64,000 nucleotides of DNA from an uncultured Bacteroides sp. (GTDB taxonomy: Bacteria > Bacteroidota > Bacteroidia > Bacteroidales > Bacteroidaceae). The stretch spans positions 56,781 to 120,780 of the forward strand of contig CAAFTU010000041.1 of NCBI GenBank assembly GCA_900766005.1, read 5' to 3'. The notes beneath the pieces are model-generated. The model did no database searches. It saw nothing but the letters and a program-made list of their open reading frames with translations, and had not been told where the DNA came from. The position numbers and the translations under genes were made by a program. This document shows positions 27,103 through 35,591 of the stretch, one piece after another; the stretch's first letter is position 1, and the number at the start of each line of letters is the position of its first letter.

Positions 27103-27921
27103 CTATCGCTTGAAGAATTTATCAAAAAACAAAATCTGATAATCGATGGAATTCCTCCAGTAAGCCAATGTGTGCCCACCCGGCCGGGTAATGAAATCAT
27201 GGTCAATCTTCAAAGCCAACAGGCGCTGATGCAGCTCTTTGTTTACATTCAAGAAGAAATCATCTTCTCCACAGTCGATAATCAGAGCCAAATCACCGTT
27301 TTTAATTTTGTCCAATTGGTTGATGACCGTATGATTATCCCACACTTTCTTATTGGCCGCCATTTCACCCAATTGTTTCTTCATTTCCCAATTCATCGGA
27401 AAAGGGCGGATGTCTACTCCACCACTGGTAGCTCCAGCAGCACCAAAGACATCAGGATGACGCAAAGCATTCCACAAAGCACCATGCCCACCCATACTCA
27501 ATCCTGCAATTGCACGCTGCTTCGATGTGGCCTGTGTTTTATAATGAGAATCAACATAGGCTACCAGTTCAGAAGAAACAAACGTTTCGTAGCGGTAGGA
27601 CGGATTGCGTGGACTGTCCCAATACCAGCTGTTCTCCCCGTCAGGACAAACAAACACGATTCCCCTCTCATCCGCAATCTGCGGTAAATTCGGCTTGATG
27701 GAAATCCACGACTTCGCATTTCCGCCATAACCATGCAGCAAATAAATCACTGGGCAAGCCACCGCATTTTTGCCGAAAGCAACATCAGGCGCTACCACCA
27801 CCACTTGTATTTGCTTATTCATCGACGGACTCTTCACAGACAAAGTATCTATGTGAGCTGCCCAAGCAGGACACAGCCCTACCAGCAGCAAAGCCAACAA
27901 TAATAAGTTTTTCTTTTTCAT
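27103..27921 (-). CDS. Secreted esterase, alpha/beta hydrolase
   Basis: 272 residues with a signal peptide (MKKKNLLLLALLLVGLCPAWA|AHI). An esterase-D/antigen-85-like alpha/beta hydrolase: LLHGYGGNAKSW forms the oxyanion region, GLSMGGHGAL holds the nucleophile Ser, CGEDDFF the acid, and RPGGHTLAYWR the His. The substrate is unknown; such enzymes often remove acyl groups from polysaccharides or small esters. It lies 78 bp downstream of the DUF2007 gene on the same strand. Confidence 0.88.
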   Translation of the reverse strand: MKKKNLLLLALLLVGLCPAWAAHIDTLSVKSPSMNKQIQVVVVAPDVAFGKNAVACPVIYLLHGYGGNAKSWISIKPNLPQIADERGIVFVCPDGENSWYWDSPRNPSYRYETFVSSELVAYVDSHYKTQATSKQRAIAGLSMGGHGALWNALRHPDVFGAAGATSGGVDIRPFPMNWEMKKQLGEMAANKKVWDNHTVINQLDKIKNGDLALIIDCGEDDFFLNVNKELHQRLLALKIDHDFITRPGGHTLAYWRNSIDYQILFFDKFFKR

Positions 27922-27999
27922 TGAATATAATAAAATCAGATAAGTAAAAATATCAAATCAACAGACACCCCTCCTCCGGCACCTTATTCAAGCGCAGAA

Positions 28000-28410
28000 C
28001 TACCTGATGAGCGGATGGTCGAACAGTTTGTGACACTGCTTGCACTCATATTCCCAATGTTTTCCTCCTTTCAAAGGAATAGCTGACAACTGAGACAGTA
28101 ACAAAGAGCCTGCTGCCCGCCAGTGATGTCCTCTCTTCCACACAAGTTTTATCTCGGAAGAACCACAGAAAGGACAAAGTTCCTGTTCTTCCTGCCAGCT
28201 GTGATTTTGTTTCAACACCTCTACAGCTCGTTTATAGTCTGATTCAGCCACCAGAATATCCACACCAGCAATGCTCCCTACATTGCACTTGTAGATTGAA
28301 GAGAAATACTCATTATGCAAAACGGATTCAATGCCTTCATTTTCTAAGGCTCCCTGAAGAATATGTGCTTGCATGGCATCATCACAAGTCACTAGTCTGA
28401 CTGTTTTCAT
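28000..28410 (-). CDS. DUF2007 / zinc-ribbon protein
   Basis: 136 residues, no signal peptide. The first 70 resemble DUF2007, a small ferredoxin-like fold (VRLVTCDDAMQAHILQGALENEGI). The second half is a zinc ribbon with CPFCGS and CKQCH pairs, separated by a hydrophobic-basic segment. Function is unknown; a putative signalling role in the family name is unproven. Confidence 0.75.
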   Translation of the reverse strand: MKTVRLVTCDDAMQAHILQGALENEGIESVLHNEYFSSIYKCNVGSIAGVDILVAESDYKRAVEVLKQNHSWQEEQELCPFCGSSEIKLVWKRGHHWRAAGSLLLSQLSAIPLKGGKHWEYECKQCHKLFDHPLIR

Positions 28411-28440
28411 AGGCTATTTGTTTATCAAACATCTGCATCA

Positions 28441-28471
28441 CAAATGTAGTGAAAAACTGCCATTCAACAAA
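28441..28471 (-). promoter_or_regulatory. Promoter of the DUF2007 gene
   Basis: Minus strand TTTG (28471-28468), a 19-bp spacer and TACATTTG (28448-28441), a full consensus match 30 bp upstream of the ATG. Confidence 0.7.
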
Positions 28472-28624
28472 TTCCATTATTCAAAAAAAAAACGAATCGG
28501 AAGAAAATACATAGCTTTCATCCTATTTCAAGAGAACAAAAACAGCTGCAAGTTTGTTAGTGGAATAAGAAAATCAAAAAGAGCATATGCTCACACGAAT
28601 TATATTAATTTAAAGCATCAAACA

Positions 28625-29101
28625 ATGAAGAAAGTAATTTTGCTGGCAGCCGTCGTAGCTGCACTTGCATCATGCCATTCAAAGGCCAACAAGGCCGCAG
28701 AAGCTGAGGCTGACAGCCTTGCTCTTGTAAGTAATCCGATCACAGAAACTACGGAGATCTATGCAGGTACACTGCCTGCAGCAGACGGACCAGGCATAGA
28801 CTATGTGCTGACATTGAACACTGCTACCGATGGAGTAGATACTACCTACACACTGGATATGACCTATCTGGATGCTGAAGGACCCGGAAAGAACAAGACA
28901 TTCACCTCTAAAGGCAAGCAGCAGACCATTCACAAAGTGGTAGACAAGAAGCCAGTAACAGCCATCAAACTGACTCCTCAAAACAACAACGAGGCGCCAC
29001 AATACTTTGTCATTGTGAACGACACCACCCTGCGTCTGGTCAACGACAGTCTGCAAGAATCTGTGAGCGATTTGAATTATGACATCGTAAAAATAAAATA
29101 A
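28625..29101 (+). CDS. NlpE-like lipoprotein lacking the CxxC
   Basis: 158 residues from ATG 28625: a short lipoprotein signal (MKKVILLAAVVAALASC, Cys17), then an NlpE N-terminal-type barrel: ETTEIYAGTLPAADGPGIDYVLTLN followed by strand repeats and a C-terminal LVNDSLQESVSDLNYDIVKIK. In typical NlpE proteins the turn reads LPCADCxGI, the metal-sensing Cys pair; here both Cys are replaced (A and G). The frame upstream to 28373 is open but has no good start. It may bind something other than copper; the function is not known. Confidence 0.78.
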   Translation: MKKVILLAAVVAALASCHSKANKAAEAEADSLALVSNPITETTEIYAGTLPAADGPGIDYVLTLNTATDGVDTTYTLDMTYLDAEGPGKNKTFTSKGKQQTIHKVVDKKPVTAIKLTPQNNNEAPQYFVIVNDTTLRLVNDSLQESVSDLNYDIVKIK

Positions 29102-29128
29102 AAAAAACGTTTTCATACCCTAACCGAC

Positions 29129-29171
29129 AAAAAAGTCTGCATGAGAGTCTTTCTCTCAGCAGACTTTTTTT
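29129..29171. terminator. Bidirectional terminator, NlpE-like/nitroreductase
   Basis: Stacked hairpin: GTCTGC-A-TGAGAG, loop TCTTT, CTCTCA-GCAGAC (29135-29164), with an A-run before and a T-run after. Lies between convergent genes. Confidence 0.85.
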
Positions 29172-29206
29172 ATACTTGCAGATTAGATATACACATAGCC
29201 GCATCC

Positions 29207-29755
29207 CTACTCGTACCGGTTGTATGCAATCACCTTCCCCTTCGGCTTGCGCTGTTTTTTCCGCTTTTCCTTCAGCGGATAGCCCAAGGTGATATCCAAC
29301 AACAAACGCTTGGAAGCAGGAATACCAGCCAGACGCTTCATTTCTGCCTCATCAAACCATCCCAGCATACAAGAGCCCAATCCTTCACTCTCGGCTGCCA
29401 GCACCAGATGGGCTGCCAATATGCCGATATCTATCAAAGGAAAATGCTTACCCTTGATTTTGCCCCCTATGAGCGATGTAATGTTGGCTGACTCTTCCAC
29501 AATGAGGATATGCACCGGAGCATCCTTGGCAAACTTATTCATACCCAAACCGGCAGCTGCCTTCCCAACCAGACGAGCCTGGTCCGGATCAGTAACAACT
29601 ACCATTTTCCATGGCTGAGCATTGCAGGCTGAAGGTGCCATGCGCCCAGCCTCCAAAATCCGCTCAATCTTCTCTGGCTCCACCGGCCGCTCCCTGTCAT
29701 AAGCCCGGTCGCTCTGACGAGAAAGCACCAACTGCAGGAAATCAGCATGTTCCAT
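29207..29755 (-). CDS. Nitroreductase family protein
   Basis: 182 residues, cytosolic FMN oxidoreductase of the nitroreductase family. The N-terminal SRQSDRAYDRERPVEPEKIERILEAGRMAPSACNAQPW binds FMN; LGSCMLGWF and DITLGYPLKEKR are the other family motifs. It starts 9 bp after the riboflavin synthase stop on the same strand, so a flavin-using enzyme is co-transcribed with a flavin-making one. Its substrate cannot be told from the sequence. Confidence 0.88.
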   Translation of the reverse strand: MEHADFLQLVLSRQSDRAYDRERPVEPEKIERILEAGRMAPSACNAQPWKMVVVTDPDQARLVGKAAAGLGMNKFAKDAPVHILIVEESANITSLIGGKIKGKHFPLIDIGILAAHLVLAAESEGLGSCMLGWFDEAEMKRLAGIPASKRLLLDITLGYPLKEKRKKQRKPKGKVIAYNRYE

Positions 29756-29764
29756 TCCGTCCGT

Positions 29765-30367
29765 TTATTTATACTGAATCATCCGGCTGAGATACTTGCC
29801 GATTATATCAAACTCAATATTGACTACACTACCTACCGTAAAGGTGTGGAAATTGGTATGTTCATAGGTATAAGGAATGATGGCCACCTGGAACGTGTCA
29901 TCAGTCGGGTTGCACACTGTGAGGCTGACCCCGTTGACTGTAACGGAACCTTTGTCCACAGTGAGATAACCACGCTTAGCCATCTCCTTATCAAAAGCAT
30001 ATTGGAAAGTGAAATACCAACTGCCATCTGCATCCTTTACATCGACACAAGTTGCCGTTTGGTCCACATGACCTTGCACGATATGTCCATCCAAGCGACC
30101 GTTCATCATCATACTGCGTTCCACATTCACCTTATCACCCACTTTCAGCAATCCGAGATTCGAACGTTCCAGAGTTTCCTTCATGGCAGTCACCGTATAC
30201 GTATCATCAGTGAGACTTACCACTGTCAGACAAACCCCATTATGCGAGATGCTCTGATCTATTTTCAACTCGCTGACAAACGAACATTTCAATGTGAAAT
30301 GTATATTCTCTTGTTCTTTTACCAATGCCACTAATGTAGCATATTCTTCAACTATTCCGGAAAACAT
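29765..30367 (-). CDS. ribE: Riboflavin synthase, alpha chain
   Basis: Dismutates two 6,7-dimethyl-8-ribityllumazines into riboflavin. The 200 residues form two homologous barrels: MFSGIVEE at the N-terminus, the first SHNGVCLTVV and the second TVNGVSLTVCN, plus GHIVQGHVDQ. Start ATG 30367 is at MFSGIV as in the family. I looked for an FMN riboswitch upstream and did not find one. A -7 box lies at 30411-30418. Confidence 0.95.
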   Translation of the reverse strand: MFSGIVEEYATLVALVKEQENIHFTLKCSFVSELKIDQSISHNGVCLTVVSLTDDTYTVTAMKETLERSNLGLLKVGDKVNVERSMMMNGRLDGHIVQGHVDQTATCVDVKDADGSWYFTFQYAFDKEMAKRGYLTVDKGSVTVNGVSLTVCNPTDDTFQVAIIPYTYEHTNFHTFTVGSVVNIEFDIIGKYLSRMIQYK

Positions 30368-30410
30368 AGATATTGTATTTACTAATTATCAATGATATTC
30401 TATAACGGCT

Positions 30411-30418
30411 CAAAGATA
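30411..30418 (-). promoter_or_regulatory. -7 box of ribE
   Basis: TATCTTTG on the minus strand, 44 bp before the ribE ATG; the -33 region reads TTTT or TTTC at 17-20 bp. Confidence 0.45.
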
Positions 30419-30449
30419 CAAATAAGCTAGGAGGTGAAAAAATTAGAGC

Positions 30450-30483
30450 AAAAAAAAATGGGGCTTTTCACAAAGCTCCATTT
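30450..30483 (-). terminator. Terminator of the candidate small RNA
   Basis: On the minus strand AAATGG-A-GCTTT, loop GTGA, AAAGC-C-CCATTT, with one internal mismatch, then six or more T. The T-run exists only in this direction. Confidence 0.65.
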
Positions 30484-30540
30484 CCAGTTTTCAATAGGTA
30501 TTAGTTTTTTTTTAAGGTAAAAAGATTGTTTTCAGGATAA
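30450..30540 (-). ncRNA. Candidate small RNA upstream of ribE
   Basis: A full promoter (30546-30578) reads into about 60 nt without reading frame and then an intrinsic terminator, giving a predicted transcript of about 90 nt. There is no resemblance I can see to FMN riboswitches. It could be an independent small RNA or a prematurely ended ribE leader. I cannot assign it to a known family. Confidence 0.4.
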
Positions 30541-30545
30541 CGGTG

Positions 30546-30578
30546 CAAAGATAACGGCTTTTGGCGATACCTTCCAAA
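30546..30578 (-). promoter_or_regulatory. Promoter of the candidate small RNA
   Basis: Minus strand TTTG (30578-30575), a 21-bp spacer and TATCTTTG (30553-30546). Confidence 0.55.
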
Positions 30579-30889
30579 TTATAAAACATGTCATATAACA
30601 TATTTTTGAAAAAAACTTTGGATAAATTATCATTTATAGATAGAAAGCCCATCTATTGCCACGTTTAGCGAACAAATATAACATTTTTTTCTAACGAGAA
30701 CTAATTTCTGGTTAAAAAATCCCAACGATTACAGAATTCAACACCCTCCCATCAGATATCCAGAGAGCTATCTCCAACAGTCGTTCTTTGCGCCGCTTAT
30801 TAAACACATAGTATACATTATATATAATAAGAAGACAGCTACCTGCATAAAAAAAGGAAGTATATTCTTATTAAATAAAAAAAATATCA

Positions 30890-30897
30890 TACTTTTG
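30890..30897 (+). promoter_or_regulatory. -7 box of glnS
   Basis: TACTTTTG, 30 bp before the glnS ATG. No TTTG at the -33 position. Confidence 0.5.
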
Positions 30898-30927
30898 TAG
30901 TCTAATCATGTATTAACATAAATCGTT

Positions 30928-32670
30928 ATGACAGATATTATAAACGAAGAAGTAACAGGTGAAAAGAAAAGCCTGAACTTTATAGAACAGGCAGTGGAAA
31001 AAGACCTGAAAGAAGGTAAAAACGGCGGCAGAGTACAGACTCGTTTTCCGCCAGAACCGAACGGATACCTTCACATTGGTCATGCGAAAGCAATCTGCCT
31101 TGATTTTGGCATCGCTGAAAAACATGGCGGTGTCTGCAACCTTCGTTTCGACGACACAAACCCCACCAAGGAAGACGTGGAGTATGTAGAAGCAATCAAA
31201 GAAGATATCCAATGGTTGGGTTACCACTGGGGAAACGAATACTATGCTTCAGACTATTTCCAGCAATTATGGGATTTTGCCATTCGTTTGATTGAAGAAG
31301 GCAAAGCGTATATTGACGAACAGAGTGCCGAACAAATAGCACAACAGAAAGGAACTCCTACCCAGGCCGGTGTAGAAAGTCCATACCGCAACCGTCCTAT
31401 CGAAGAAAGTCTTGAACTTTTCAAAAAGATGAACAGCGGCGAGATTGAAGAAGGAGCCATGGTGCTTCGTGCAAAAATAGACATGGCCAATCCGAACATG
31501 CATTTCCGTGATCCGATTATCTACCGGGTTGTAAAACATCCACACCACCGTACAGGCACTACTTGGAAAGCCTATCCGATGTATGACTTCGCTCACGGAC
31601 AAAGTGACTTTTTTGAAGGAGTAACGCATTCATTGTGTACACTTGAGTTTGTGGTACACCGTCCTCTTTACGACCTTTTCATTGACTGGCTGAAAGAAGG
31701 CAAGGACCTCGATGACAATCGTCCGCGTCAGACTGAGTTCAACAAGCTGAACCTAAGCTATACGCTGATGAGTAAACGCAACCTGCTTACTTTGGTTAAG
31801 GAAGGACTGGTTAACGGTTGGGACGACCCCCGTATGCCGACCCTCTGCGGTTTCCGCCGTCGCGGTTATTCTCCCGAGTCTATCCACAAGTTTATAGATA
31901 AAATTGGTTACACTACCTATGATGCACTGAACGACATCGCATTGCTTGAAAGCTCGGTAAGAGACGACTTGAACAGCCGTGCTACGCGCGTATCAGCAGT
32001 GCTCAATCCGGTGAAGCTGATTATTACCAACTATCCGGAAGGAAAAGTAGAGGAACTGGAAGCCATCAATAACCCGGAAGATCCGACAGCAGGTAGCCAC
32101 TTCATTGAATTCAGCCGCGAACTTTGGATTGAACGGGAAGACTTTATGGAAGATGCTCCCAAAAAATATTTCCGCATGACACCGGGAAAAGAAGTACGTC
32201 TGAAAAATGCCTACATTGTATTGTGCACAGGCTGCAAAAAAGATGAAAACGGAGTTATCACTGAAGTATACTGTGAATATGATCCGAATACCCGCAGCGG
32301 AATGCCAGATGCCAACCGTAAGGTAAAAGGTACGCTGCATTGGGTAAGCTGCAATCACTGTATGCAGGCAGAAGTACGCTTGTACGACCGATTGTGGAAG
32401 GTTGAAAATCCTCGTGACGAACTGGCAGCAATCCGTGAGGCAAAGAACTGTGACGCCCTGGAAGCAATGAAGGAAATCATCAACCCTGACTCACTAAGTG
32501 TATTGCCCAACTGTTATATCGAGAAATATGCAGCGACGTTACCACCTCTCTCTTACTTGCAATTTCAACGCATTGGCTATTTTAATGTCGATAAAGACTC
32601 AACGGCTGAAAAACTAATATTCAACCGCACCGTCGGGTTGAAAGATACATGGAGCAAAATCAATAAATAA
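30928..32670 (+). CDS. glnS: Glutaminyl-tRNA synthetase
   Basis: Class I aminoacyl-tRNA synthetase charging tRNA-Gln directly. 580 residues: Rossmann domain with the HIGH motif (GYLHIGHAKA, about 46-55), RFDDTNPTKED, the KMSKS-equivalent YTLMSKRNL, and C-terminal beta-barrel anticodon-binding domains. A CTGCKKD ... CNHC pair of cysteines in the C-terminal domain is a minor feature. Presence of GlnRS means this organism need not make Gln-tRNA by amidation. Confidence 0.97.
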   Translation: MTDIINEEVTGEKKSLNFIEQAVEKDLKEGKNGGRVQTRFPPEPNGYLHIGHAKAICLDFGIAEKHGGVCNLRFDDTNPTKEDVEYVEAIKEDIQWLGYHWGNEYYASDYFQQLWDFAIRLIEEGKAYIDEQSAEQIAQQKGTPTQAGVESPYRNRPIEESLELFKKMNSGEIEEGAMVLRAKIDMANPNMHFRDPIIYRVVKHPHHRTGTTWKAYPMYDFAHGQSDFFEGVTHSLCTLEFVVHRPLYDLFIDWLKEGKDLDDNRPRQTEFNKLNLSYTLMSKRNLLTLVKEGLVNGWDDPRMPTLCGFRRRGYSPESIHKFIDKIGYTTYDALNDIALLESSVRDDLNSRATRVSAVLNPVKLIITNYPEGKVEELEAINNPEDPTAGSHFIEFSRELWIEREDFMEDAPKKYFRMTPGKEVRLKNAYIVLCTGCKKDENGVITEVYCEYDPNTRSGMPDANRKVKGTLHWVSCNHCMQAEVRLYDRLWKVENPRDELAAIREAKNCDALEAMKEIINPDSLSVLPNCYIEKYAATLPPLSYLQFQRIGYFNVDKDSTAEKLIFNRTVGLKDTWSKINK

Positions 32671-32697
32671 CAAAAGCTCAACCACATTAGGACAGGC

Positions 32698-32731
32698 TGC
32701 ATCCTTTAAAATCAATCGATTTAAGGATGCA
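32698..32731 (+). repeat. Hairpin between glnS and the TPR gene
   Basis: tgcatcctttaaa pairs with tttaaggatgca (with a one-base bulge); there is no T-run after it, so it is a poor terminator and may stabilise or process the mRNA. Confidence 0.5.
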
Positions 32732-32759
32732 ATTCTGCCTAATTTAAAATAATTTCATT

Positions 32760-34265
32760 ATGGGAACAATAGAAATGCCAGCAGAAAATGAGTTAACAAA
32801 ACTGATTGAGGCATACGAGAAAGCCAAAGCTGAAAACAAACAACTGTATCTTGACGGAGAACAACTGACCGATATGGCTAATTGGTATATCGGAAAATTT
32901 GAGTACGAAAAAGCAGAAGAGATTATAGAGTATGGCCTCAAATTACACCCTGAAAGCATAGACTTGCTGGTGGTGAAAGTCCAGCATCTCATAGACTCGG
33001 ACCGCATAGAAGAAGCAAAAGCTACGATTGACACTATCTCTGACAGCTATCTACCTATGGTGAAATTAATGAAAGCAGAGATTTTTATCAGAGAAGGAAA
33101 TATAACTGAAGCAGAAAAAATACTTGAAGAAAGCATGGAAGAGCTTCCTGATGTTGAGCTTCTTACAGATGTAGTAAACCTGTACATGCAAATGGGGAAC
33201 TCGGACAAAGCTATTGATTGCCTGAACAAATATGAGAATCTATTTAAAGACGATCCGGCTTATATGGAACTGTGTGCGGACTGCATGATAAACCTGAAAA
33301 AAATCAATAAAGCGATAAGCATCTTCAACAAGCTGATAGATAAATCACCCTACAACACCTACTACTGGCTTAGGTTGGCCAAATGCCATATGATGCAGGA
33401 ACACTATATGAAAGCAATTGAGGCCTGTGACTTTGCTTTAGCTTCTGACAATGAGAACGGGGAAGCTTATCTCATAAAAGGTAATTCGTACTTCTTTTTG
33501 AACAATGCGGAGAAAACGGTAGAGAACATGACGAAAGCATTGGAATATAAATGCTCCATACTTGAGGCTCCCTATATGCTCATGGGCATAAGTTATCTGA
33601 GGATGAAAAAGCCAAGAAAAGCATTGGAAATGCTGGAAAAAGCCATTCAGATACTGAACGAAACAAATTGTGATGAGCAGGACACCTATGCTGAAATATA
33701 TAATCATGCTATCAATGCAACGATAGACCTGAACGACTTTGAAAAAGCTCACCGACTGTGTGAAGAAGCCCAACTGCATGTTCCGGACAGCTTGTATCTC
33801 AAGACGATGAAAGGATACTTGTATCTGCTTAACGAACAAGAAAAAGAAGCCCATTGCTTTTTTGAAGAGTTGATACAGGAAAATCCGGATGATCTTGAAT
33901 TAATAAAAGAAATAGCCGAGACTTACGAAAATTGCAAATGCTATAAGGAAGCCAAGTATTATTTAAAAAAGATTTTTGCTAAAGACCCCTCTTATCCATT
34001 TGTGGCTGAAGCTTTAACCGGCATAAGCATACATGAAAGAGACTTCGAAAGCTTTTCAATCTACAATCAGGCATGCAGACGACCTATCACACAGTCAATA
34101 GCCACTATCTTAATGAAAGAAAATGCCAGTGATAAAGAAATAAAAGAGGGATTAATGGATTTGATGAATAGTTTAACATCACTTTACCAAAATAATTCTG
34201 AAAAGCCAGAAAAGGATGAAGGCCCGGAAGGGGATGAAGACTTTGAAGAAACTGATAACAAATAA
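32760..34265 (+). CDS. TPR-repeat protein
   Basis: 501 residues made almost wholly of helix pairs of the tetratricopeptide type (e.g. WYIGKFEYEKAEEIIEYGLKLHPES, YMQMGNSDKAIDCLNKYENLF, CYKEAKYYLKKIFAKDPSYPF). About 12 repeats by eye. No signal peptide or membrane segment, and an acidic tail (EKDEGPEGDEDFEE). A protein-protein scaffold in the cytosol is likely; no specific role can be given. DedA follows 59 bp later on the same strand. Confidence 0.8.
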   Translation: MGTIEMPAENELTKLIEAYEKAKAENKQLYLDGEQLTDMANWYIGKFEYEKAEEIIEYGLKLHPESIDLLVVKVQHLIDSDRIEEAKATIDTISDSYLPMVKLMKAEIFIREGNITEAEKILEESMEELPDVELLTDVVNLYMQMGNSDKAIDCLNKYENLFKDDPAYMELCADCMINLKKINKAISIFNKLIDKSPYNTYYWLRLAKCHMMQEHYMKAIEACDFALASDNENGEAYLIKGNSYFFLNNAEKTVENMTKALEYKCSILEAPYMLMGISYLRMKKPRKALEMLEKAIQILNETNCDEQDTYAEIYNHAINATIDLNDFEKAHRLCEEAQLHVPDSLYLKTMKGYLYLLNEQEKEAHCFFEELIQENPDDLELIKEIAETYENCKCYKEAKYYLKKIFAKDPSYPFVAEALTGISIHERDFESFSIYNQACRRPITQSIATILMKENASDKEIKEGLMDLMNSLTSLYQNNSEKPEKDEGPEGDEDFEETDNK

Positions 34266-34324
34266 AAATAAAATATACATAAACTAAATATTATATTCAT
34301 TTTATAAATCTCTAGTACAAACTT

Positions 34325-34960
34325 ATGGAATCTGTAGCATTCATTCAGTGGTGTCTGGACCACTTAAACTACTGGACAATAACCATATTGATGGCCATCG
34401 AAAGTTCATTCATCCCCTTCCCTTCGGAAGTGGTTATTCCACCGGCAGCTTACAAATCGGCTGTTAATGAGGAATTGAACATTTATCTCGTCGTACTGTT
34501 TGCAACAGTAGGTGCGAATATAGGTGCGCTCATCAATTACTTTCTTGCCAAATGGCTGGGACGTCCTATTGTCTACAAGTTTGCCAACAGCCGATTCGGA
34601 CACATGTGTCTGATTGATGAAGCCAAGGTACAACATGCGGAAACATATTTCGATAAGCATGGTGCACTGTCAACTTTCGTCGGCCGATTGATTCCTGCTG
34701 TTCGACAGTTGATATCAATTCCCGCAGGTCTTGCACAAATGAAGCTGAGCACTTTCCTTTTATACACCACTCTCGGTGCCGGTATATGGAACGCCATTTT
34801 AGCGTTCATCGGATATCAGCTATCCAACGTACCGGGTATAGAAAGCGAAGAGCAACTGATAGCGAAAGTCACCGAATATAGCCATGAAATAGGATATGCC
34901 TTCATTGCCATCGGTGTATTTATCGTCGGTTTCCTCATCTACAAAGGAACTAAAAAATAA
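34325..34960 (+). CDS. DedA-family membrane protein
   Basis: 211 residues, inner membrane, several hydrophobic segments. DedA motifs: ESSFIPFPSEVVIPPAAY near the N-terminus, then ATVGANIGALINYFLAKWLGRP and FVGRLIPAVRQLISIPAGLAQM, which include the conserved acidic and Arg residues of the re-entrant loops. DedA proteins are linked to lipid-carrier (undecaprenyl phosphate or phospholipid) translocation; which lipid applies here is not shown. Confidence 0.92.
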   Translation: MESVAFIQWCLDHLNYWTITILMAIESSFIPFPSEVVIPPAAYKSAVNEELNIYLVVLFATVGANIGALINYFLAKWLGRPIVYKFANSRFGHMCLIDEAKVQHAETYFDKHGALSTFVGRLIPAVRQLISIPAGLAQMKLSTFLLYTTLGAGIWNAILAFIGYQLSNVPGIESEEQLIAKVTEYSHEIGYAFIAIGVFIVGFLIYKGTKK

Positions 34961-34963
34961 ATA

Positions 34964-35020
34964 CAAGCATGTTTCTGCTCAAACACAAATAATTTGAATG
35001 GAAACATGCTTTTGTTTTTT
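34964..35020 (+). terminator. Terminator after the DedA gene
   Basis: AAGCATGTTTC (34965-34975) pairs with GAAACATGCTT (35001-35011), a perfect 11-bp stem with a 25-nt loop, followed by TTGTTTTTT. Confidence 0.75.
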
Positions 35021-35055
35021 TCAAATGCTTTCGCCACTTACTCTGGTATTTTTCC

Positions 35056-35063
35056 TATCTTTG
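35056..35063 (+). promoter_or_regulatory. -7 box of the DUF4494-yggS unit
   Basis: TATCTTTG, 42 bp before the DUF4494 start; the -33 region is weak (TTTC, 23 bp away). Confidence 0.5.
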
Positions 35064-35105
35064 TATTCTTATTACAAATATCAACTATAAAATAGAAAGA
35101 AGATT

Positions 35106-35585
35106 ATGGCAATGCATACATGGTTTGAATGCAAAATCCGTTACGAGAAAATCATGGAAAACGGAATGCAGAAAAAAGTAACCGAACCCTATCTGGTCGA
35201 TGCACTCAGCTTTACTGAAGCAGAAGCACGTATCATCGAAGAAATGACTCCATTTATTTCCGGAGAATTTACAGTTTCTGATATCAAAAGAGCCAATTAC
35301 AGCGAACTCTTCTCTTCTGATGAAGAAAGTGCCGACAGATGGTTTAAGTGCAAACTGATTTTCATTACACTGGATGAAAAGAGCGGTGCCGAAAAGAAAA
35401 CATCCACCCAAGTATTGGTACAGGCAGCCGATTTGCGCGATGCTGTAAAGAAGCTGGACGAAGGAATGAAAGGCACCATGGCCGATTACCAAATCGGTTC
35501 TGTAGCAGAAACAGCACTTATGGATGTCTATCCATACAGCGCGGAGCCCAATGACAAACCCGAGTTTGATCCCACTAAAGCCTAA
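35106..35585 (+). CDS. DUF4494 protein
   Basis: 159 residues, cytosolic, matching the Bacteroidetes family DUF4494: WFECKIRYEK ... EPYLVDALSFTEAEARI ... ADRWFKCKLIFITLDEKSGAEKKTSTQVLVQAADLRDAV. The two WF-x-CK segments suggest an internal repeat of a small beta-alpha unit. Function unknown. It lies 6 bp upstream of yggS and is surely co-transcribed with it. Confidence 0.82.
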   Translation: MAMHTWFECKIRYEKIMENGMQKKVTEPYLVDALSFTEAEARIIEEMTPFISGEFTVSDIKRANYSELFSSDEESADRWFKCKLIFITLDEKSGAEKKTSTQVLVQAADLRDAVKKLDEGMKGTMADYQIGSVAETALMDVYPYSAEPNDKPEFDPTKA

Positions 35586-35591
35586 TCCATC

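Larger units (their letters stand above)
30368..30927. other. Long intergenic region ribE/glnS
   Basis: 560 bp, very AT-rich, between divergent genes. From left to right: a minus-strand -7 box for ribE, a minus-strand terminator (30450-30483), a minus-strand promoter (30546-30578), about 300 bp in which I see no gene or clear structure, and a plus-strand -7 box for glnS. The terminator and the upstream promoter together define a possible RNA of about 90 nt. Confidence 0.6.

Noticed and set aside
30368..30540. FMN riboswitch controlling ribE
   Set aside because: I could not find the conserved RFN core sequences on the minus strand; only a terminator and promoters are seen.
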